A stretch of DNA of 64,000 bases from Aplectana chamaeleonis (taxonomy: Eukaryota; Nematoda; Chromadorea; Rhabditida; Cosmocercidae). Location of the stretch: the NCBI GenBank assembly GCA_029168955.1, contig JAPDOI010001215.1, positions 144,438-208,437 of the forward strand, in the 5' to 3' direction. Made by a program: the position numbers and the translations under genes. The notes beneath the pieces are model-generated. The model was not told the DNA's origin and made no database searches. It worked only from the letters and a program-made list of their open reading frames with translations. Positions within the stretch are counted from its first letter, which is position 1. Every line of letters begins with the position of its first letter. Below are positions 57,533 to 64,000 of the stretch, piece by piece.

Positions 57533-58083
57533 TGGACGAATGATACTTGACGACGAAGACTATAAGCAGTTCTTGCTTCAACGATAGGACTCTGACGAGT
57601 AGAATTGTGGGGCAGAACATAGATCGAAGATTTCGCTTGCCGATGCCAAAGTCCGATCTTCCACACACCATCAAAGCCTCGAAATATCGGAGAAGAAACG
57701 AGAAGAAAATTCAGTGTAATGACGAAATAAACTCAGTTCCAGCAGGATCGTTTCGGGTTCAGTATATCGGCGGATTTTAAAGGCAGTGGTAACGATGATT
57801 TTCGTCCTCGAGTTTTCCACGTAAAACAAATGCGTTGGCCTCCAAGTGTTACCAAAATTACGTGAGAAACGGCGAGGAAACGCATTGGTAAAAGTCCGTA
57901 ATTTCAGGGACATTATTCATCCAACATGGACTAGATGTCCGGTTGGATGAATATGTTCATGGTGGTTGTCACCGGTGGGAAGACTGGGTCAATCAAAATG
58001 CAATGAAAGAATATTTTATGCAAAGGCAGGATTAGTTAGAGGGCTCCTAAAGAAAAGAACTTGGAGCAATAGAGGAATGGAGA

Positions 58084-58264
<181 letters not shown>

Positions 58265-60330
58265 TCATTTATTTATTTATTTACACAAGTTTACATCACT
58301 CGTGTGGAAAACAAAAGAAAACAGGAAAACGAACAATCAACCTCTTTCCAAACGGAATATTCAAAGCAAAGGTAGTGGTACAAACCAATGAAACGAGAAC
58401 AACGGGATGGATCAGTCCGAATAATAGCGCACAGGGAAACGAGCAACCCAGCACTACGGAGGGTCACCCCGCCGCTCTCCGGAAGCCAGTTTCATGTGCA
58501 CTAAGTTCTTATAGGCGCCGATGTTTATAGGAATAGTATCGTTCCTACTGAGATCTTCGAATACCGGAACAAGTCTATTAGTGAAAAAACAGCGCCGACA
58601 CTGAAGATTTGACACGGTATGGTGGAATTTAATCGGACCCCCCCCCCCGGGTTACCGAATCTCTCGTTCTCACGAAATCCCCAGGCCTAAGACCAAATTT
58701 GCCACTGAAAAGGATATGATGGAACAGAAATAAATCATTCTTCTTCCTTCTAAGAGCCAAAGGCTCAAGGCCAAAGAGTGCATTCCTTTCAGCAGCGTAG
58801 GGCAATTGCCCATAAATGAAGCTTTATGCTGTCTGGATAAGAACTCTTCTAGTAAAATTGTTCTGTATCTTTCCAATCTATTAATGTTCTTGAGAGATTT
58901 GGCGGGGTTGAATACCGGGGTACCAAGTACTCGAGTAGAGGCCTTACATACGTGGTGCTAAGCTCCTGGATAAGCACAGAGAGGATTGCAAGAGATTGAC
59001 AAACCCCTGAAAATATTATTCATGGCAAAAGTTGCTTTTATTCGAGATAGATTCTACGAGTGCTTATCAAAACTCGAGGACTTGCTAGTTATAGTGTGAA
59101 CCCTAAATATCAGTCATTTGGTCAACTTTCTTGGATCTGACAGCCACTGACAGTATATTTACTCGTTAAGCATTGCTATTACCCAAGTGGAAGAACCTTC
59201 GTTTTTTTCTTTTGCCAACGGGAGTCTTCTGTAATTGCGAGACCAAGTACCAATAACAATGTCAATAGATCTGATTGTAGCAGGATACAGTTCTCCGGTT
59301 GGGAAACGTCCCGATAGATCTTGACAATATCATCCGGCAAATGCGCGAACTGGAAACCAGTGCCACAGGAAGTGACAAGACTGGCGATTTCGTGAATGTA
59401 TATGTTGAAAAGTATGGGCGATACAAAACCCCGCCATGATGGTACACCACTCAGGACTGGCCTTGGAGTTGAGTGAGAGGAATCAACGACAGACCGAGAA
59501 CGTCCTGTCAGTTAGGAACGAACGTACCCATGAAACTATTCGCGGATGAGATACCACCATTGTGAGTTTTTGCAATAATCTGGTCATGAGGAACCTTATC
59601 AAAAGCCTTAGCAAAAATCAAAATAGACAACATCAACACTCTTCCTCAACATCTAGGAAAGCCGTCCACTTGTTTAGTGGCTTCTATGGTTGCCGTCACA
59701 GTGGGACTTCTCACCTGGAAACCATGTTGGAAGGGAGAGATAACCTGATTCAGCTTCCAGAAGTGACAAACGATTCTCTTCAGAATTTTTTCGAACAGCC
59801 GTGAGAAAATAGATGTTGATAACTGATTGGTCTGAAATTAGCAGGGTCTGTGAAAGTGGGGCTTTTTTGGAATGGGAGTAACAGAATGATTGCCTCCGTT
59901 TGATGGGGACTTCACCAGACAATGAAGCTCAGATTGAAAAAATGAACTCAGGGGACCTGCAATATCAAGAGCGATCTGCTTGACAAAGCTGAGAGTGGTA
60001 TGGAGTCGGGAGTGATAGAGTTGGAAGAAGCGCCAGGCAAGAAGTTCCTTGATAAATTCACCATCTTTGTAAAAAACCAACATGAATCAGCCAGTAACAG
60101 CGAAAGAATTGGAGACAGGTAGACTGTCCATAAGAAGAGACGTCAGAAAACGACTTTTGAAATACGTCCGGCCAACAACTCAGTCTCTCAATCACTAGCA
60201 TTCCTCACCAATGCCCCATTAGGGGTTTCTGAGAACTCCCAACACCTGGTTTTTTCTCCCGGAGTTCAGAGTTGATAAATCTGGAAGAAGGGATGTTTAT
60301 CACTTGACTCGACAGTAGCTTTTTTCTCTC
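58265..60330 (-). pseudogene. Second LINE, right-arm copy (uninterrupted)
   Basis: Minus-strand copy of the same 5'-truncated LINE, from its (TAAA)n tail at 58,265 to the AGTATGA/CTGAGAAAAAAGC repeats near 60,330. The RT is not interrupted by the 3.0-kb insertion or the 741-bp element. It is, however, broken into short frames by many single-base indels, for example near 58,830, 59,300 and 59,430, so no frame exceeds about 90 codons. Recognisable pieces are the IVCHLE-type segment, QHGFQGG, the FDF(C)AKAFDKVPHD region and the NPAK end. Confidence 0.85.
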
Positions 60331-60457
60331 AGTATGATTCCGAGCTTTTTTCTCAGTAGAATTTTCTCAGTATGAGCTTTTTTCTCAGTAAGAATCGCAA
60401 GGGACAGGGTCCACAAAAGATTGCATTGGCACAACAAACACTTCTTGTGATACTTAA

Positions 60458-61268
60458 AGGTGGCAGCAGACACACTCGAAAAAGTTGTTGCATGATAACT
60501 ACGTTTCTAAAGTCTTCGCATGGGTCCTTAGAAGACTGCTCACGCCTCTTAGGAAGCTGTCAAAAACGAGTCAAAACTACCAAATTTCAGCAACGCAAAT
60601 TGAAAAATTTCTGCCCAACTCCGCCCCAAAATACAAACTCGTCCAGATTGGATGAGTACTAATGCGGTCCCTTTGGCTGGTTTTTTGATACTTCCAACGA
60701 GATTAACGATCCAGTACAGGCTGTAAAGAGTATATCGGCTTCTCTATGTGGTATGGTATAGTAGTTTTTTGCGGACACACGGTCGCAGCCGCTCCTGCGC
60801 AGCGGACAGCGACCGCCTCCCCGCCCTTTAAATCTGTCGCTGTCGCAGTACACAGCGACAGTGGTAGCGAGGCACAGGCTATGGCACATTTGCAGTATGT
60901 CAGCCCTCCGGGATACGTCGCTGCGAACCAACACGCGACATCTGTTGTTCCTACGACGGCCGTTGTTGTTGCTTCGATGCGGGTCCCATCGCGATTTGTG
61001 TTAGATTGGCATGCCTGTCGCTCATTTCAGCGACAAAGTATACCATACCAACTATCTCAATCCGTTTTGTTGCTAATATTCAGCTGTTTCAACCGCGCAA
61101 CCGTAAAAAACTCGTCCACTTTCACCTGATAACAAAACAACCAAGTTGTTCCTCTTCCATTTGCACACAGTTTTTCGTTCTGTTTTTCGTCAGTTCTCAA
61201 TAGAACCAGCTCCAAACCTTTGATTTATGTCATAAAATCGACACCATTTTTGAGCGTGTCTGCTGCCT
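60458..61268. mobile_element. TTAA element (right-arm copy)
   Basis: TTAA at 60,454-60,457 and 61,269-61,272, termini AGG(TGG)CAGCAGACACACTC and complement of AGGCAGCAGACACGCTC. Inverse copy of 49,676-50,437 with scattered indels. The unoccupied paralogous site is at 27,062, which fixes both the element borders and the 4-bp duplication. Confidence 0.88.
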
Positions 61269-61277
61269 TTAAGAGGC

Positions 61278-62414
61278 GGGGTGATACTCAAGGATTTCGT
61301 GTATTTCTGGTGCGTTTTTCTCAATTTCTTCGTCGTTTTAGTTCTACCCGGGGCCACTTAAAGGCACAGTCCGAACCCAGGGACGCATTTCCGAGATTTT
61401 CACATAATTGTGAAGTAGACCCACCCCGTATAGCACCTGCCAAGTGCGAGCTCTCAATTCCTCCGAATAAGCGAGATATAGGAGGAAGCCACCCTGGAGC
61501 GCCCATCTCGGGAAGCCACTTTGGCACGCCTCTTTTACGATCTTTCGAGCTCAACAGTGGCGAGATGAGCGATGGTTTCCTACCAATCACCCCGTTCTTC
61601 CCTTCATTCTCAGACTATCTCTCCATTCAGGTCAGCTCGCATACAGCGGTTGCAAATGACGGGAGTTACAAGCCTCGGACAACTCGTCTACGATGCTTCC
61701 GTAGCTCAATTTTTGAGCGGCCATAACTCCGTTCCCAGGGGGTCTTTAACAATTCCAGAGACATCATTGGAGTCAGCGTGGGACCGCTTTTAAGATAGAT
61801 AGAAAAACTGAAAACCGATTCTGAGGTTGGACGGTGACTTTAATCAATATAGCAAATAATCTCAAAATTGAAGATTTTTGTATACTCTGCTCTTAAGACG
61901 ATTATAATTTGCCACCGGCACAAAATTCTCACTCAGGAATTATCCTGTTAAAGTTGCGCTCTGGCCTTTTGAGGCAAGTTCAAACCTGTTTTACGTGTAC
62001 TATGTTAAGACGCGTATGAACATAGACACGTTTAGACAAAGGTATTACCAATGTTGCTGGTATAAAAGGCTCCTCATCTCACCGTGTGCCTTACTCCTCT
62101 TTCATACTTCGAAAACGGCGAAAAAAATCGCAGAAATCCGCGAAAAAAAATCGCTGAAATCCGCGATTTTTTTCGCTGATATTACTGATTTCCTAGAAAC
62201 AGGGTAATCGTGCGAGGACCATCTGACATCACGGGTAGGGACGCAGAGGGATCTTCTGTGTGGTGTTGATGGGGACCGGATTTCGCCCACTTTCTGAGAG
62301 AGGTTTGCACTCATTAATTGCGCCCTTCTCCTGTTTGGGAAGGCGCGTGAATGCTCCGCACATTGCGACAAGACTTCTAGAAGCAGATTTCTGGCCATCT
62401 TACGGAGTGGATAG
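61278..62414. other. No convincing gene; dispersed repeat pieces
   Basis: 61,273-61,355 is collinear with 27,066-27,148. From CTTAAAGGCACAGTCC (61,355) a segment runs to about 61,790 with a 168-codon frame that starts inside the TTAA element and therefore is not a gene. GACGATTATAATTTGCCACC at 61,899 is the start of the promoter-bearing repeat, here without a TATA box in place. At 62,110-62,180 AAATCGC(A/T)GAAATCCGCG forms short repeats and a hairpin. Confidence 0.5.
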
Positions 62415-63895
62415 TGTTGCAAGGAGTGAGCAGGACTTCGGGGAATTGTGCAGGACGTCATAGATGGTGCGCAAGGTCTTCAGTGGGAGTGTGCAGGACG
62501 TGATAGAAAGTGTGCAGGACACCAGTGGGAATGTGCAGGACACCAGTGGGAGTGTGCAGGGACGTGATAGAAAGTGTGCAGGACACCGGTGGGGAGTGTG
62601 CAGGACGTGATATTAAGTGTGTGCAGGACACCCAGTGGGAATGTCGTGCAGGACACCAGTGGGAGTGTGCAGGACTTCCAGTGGGAGTGTGTGCAGGACT
62701 TTAGGGGAAGTGTGCAGGACGTCATAGGAAAGTGTGTGCAGGACTTTAGTGGGAGTGTGCAGGACGTGATAGAAATGGTGCAGGACTTTAGTGGGAGTAT
62801 GCAGGACGTCAGTAGAAAGTGTGCCAGGAGTTTAGTCAAGTGTGCAGGACGTGATAGAAAGTGTGCAGGACTTTAGTGGGGAGTGTGCAGGACGTGATAG
62901 AAAGCGTGCAGGACACCGAGTGGGAGTGTGCAGGACGTGAAGATAGAAAAGTGTGCAGGACACCAGTGGGAGTGTGCAGGACGTGATAGAAAGTGTGCAG
63001 GACTTCAGCGGGAGTGTGCAGGACGTGATAGAAAGTGTGCAGGACACCAATGGGAGTGCGCAGGACGTGATAGAAAGTGTGCAGGACTTCAGTGGGTGTG
63101 TGCAGGACTTTAGGGGGAGTGTGCAGGACGTGATAGAAAGTGTGGGAAGGACACCAGTGGGAGTGTGCAGGACGTGATAGAAAGCGTGCAGGGACACCCG
63201 GTGGGAGTGTGCAGAGACGTGATAGAAAGCGTGCAGGACACCCAGTGGGAGTGTGCAGGACACCAGTGGGAGTGTGTACCCAGGGACGTGATAGAAAGTG
63301 TGCAGCACTTTAAGGGGGAGGAGCAAGGACGTCATAGAAAGTGTGCAGGACTTTAGTGGGGAGTGTGCAGGACGTGATAGCAAAGTGTGCAGGACTTTAG
63401 TGGGAGGTGCAGGACGCTGATAGAAAGCTTGCAGGACACCAGTGGGGAGTGTGCAGGGACGTGATAGAAAGTGTGCAGGACTTCAGTGGGAGTAAGCAGA
63501 ACTTTAGGGGAGGTTGAGAACTTGTGTGCAGGACGTCATAGGAAAGTGTGCAGGGACTTTCCTAGGTAGGGAGTGTGCCCAGGACGTGATAGAAAGTTTG
63601 CAAGACTTTAGTGGGAGTGTGCAGGACGTGATAGAAAGCGTGCAGGACACCAGTGGGAGTGTGCGGGACGTCATAGAAAGTTTGCAGGACTTTAGTGGGA
63701 GTGTGCAGGACGTGATAGAAAGTGTGTGCAGGACTTTAGCGGCGGGAGGTGCAGGGACGTGATAGAAAGCGTGCAGGACACCAGTGGGAGTGTGCAGGGC
63801 GTGATAGAAAGTGTACGGGACACCAGTGGGGGAGTGTGCAGGACGTGATAGAAAGTGTGTACACTTCAGTGGGAGTGTGCAGATGAACAGCAACA
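62415..63895 (+). repeat. Satellite D, 42-bp unit related to Satellite A
   Basis: About 35 units. One half reads GTGCAGGACACCAGTGGG or GTGCAGGACTTTAGTGGG, the other GTGCAGGACGTGATAGAA, both ending AGT. The second half has GTGCAGG where Satellite A has GAGCAGG, so the two 21-bp halves are more alike here than in Satellite A. Many one-base indels. It ends at GCAGATGAACAGCAACAG. Confidence 0.95.
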
Positions 63896-64000
63896 GAAAC
63901 CTGAATGCACGCCTCTCTGCTGCGTGCTGTCCAGTAAATCGCAGAGACAGCAGACTTGTGCACACTTTTCCGAGCTGTCCTGTACGATATACTTGTTCCG
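63896..64000. other. Unique flank, nothing seen
   Basis: Last 105 bases of the window, after the end of Satellite D. No repeat or frame of note. Confidence 0.5.

Noticed and set aside
61220..61726. 168-residue frame on plus strand
   Set aside because: It starts inside the TTAA element and crosses its border into flanking repeat, so it is not a conserved gene.

Overview
The window is eukaryotic, repeat-dominated DNA. Everything that can be read as protein is either retrotransposon debris or one short-intron gene model. Introns of 57-139 bp with U-rich acceptors (tttttcag, gttttag, tttacag), the absence of bacterial-style operons, and abundant palindromic and TTAA-flanked elements suggest a small-intron invertebrate. 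A nematode is my first guess, and an arthropod or other ecdysozoan cannot be excluded.

Layout: 1-19,745 is one satellite (Sat A) built on a 42-bp unit. Positions 19.7-21.6 kb are unique or degenerate sequence. Positions 21.6-24.45 kb hold a second, related 42-bp satellite (Sat B), interrupted by a 301-bp TIR element that carries a TATA box. From 24.5 to 30.5 kb there is a chain of foldback elements, TTAA-type MITEs and direct repeats. A broken LINE (LINE-1 of this window) lies on the minus strand at 30.5-33.7 kb, and its RT is split by a 603-bp GC-rich TIR element. Positions 35.0-37.4 kb are a nest of MITEs inside MITEs. The only convincing host-gene candidate is at 39.27-40.89 kb (plus strand): a proline-rich protein with several short introns and one in-frame TAA upstream. 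A 2.48-kb hAT-like element with an 8-bp target duplication follows at 41.36-43.84 kb, and two foldback elements fill 44.0-46.6 kb. A third 42-bp satellite (Sat C, reverse orientation) occupies 46.9-49.66 kb.

Positions 49.66-61.28 kb are a large inverted repeat around a 434-bp spacer. Both arms contain the same second LINE and the same TTAA element. The left arm carries two extra insertions (3.0 kb and 741 bp), and the right arm preserves both empty sites. The 3.0-kb insertion is itself a composite of satellite, promoter-bearing element and foldback element. A fourth 42-bp satellite (Sat D) lies at 62.4-63.9 kb.

The unifying theme is a family of 42-bp tandem repeats (each a 21-bp dimer) that recurs in at least five blocks, together with palindromic elements that appear able to carry such arrays to new sites. 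A conserved core promoter (TATAAAA, exactly 28 bp, TCATTC) occurs in four repeat copies. Small insertions and deletions are very frequent in 1-15.2 kb, about 48.6-49.1 kb, 57.8-61.2 kb and 62.4-63.9 kb, which suggests poorly polished long-read assembly there. Reading frames in those stretches should not be trusted.
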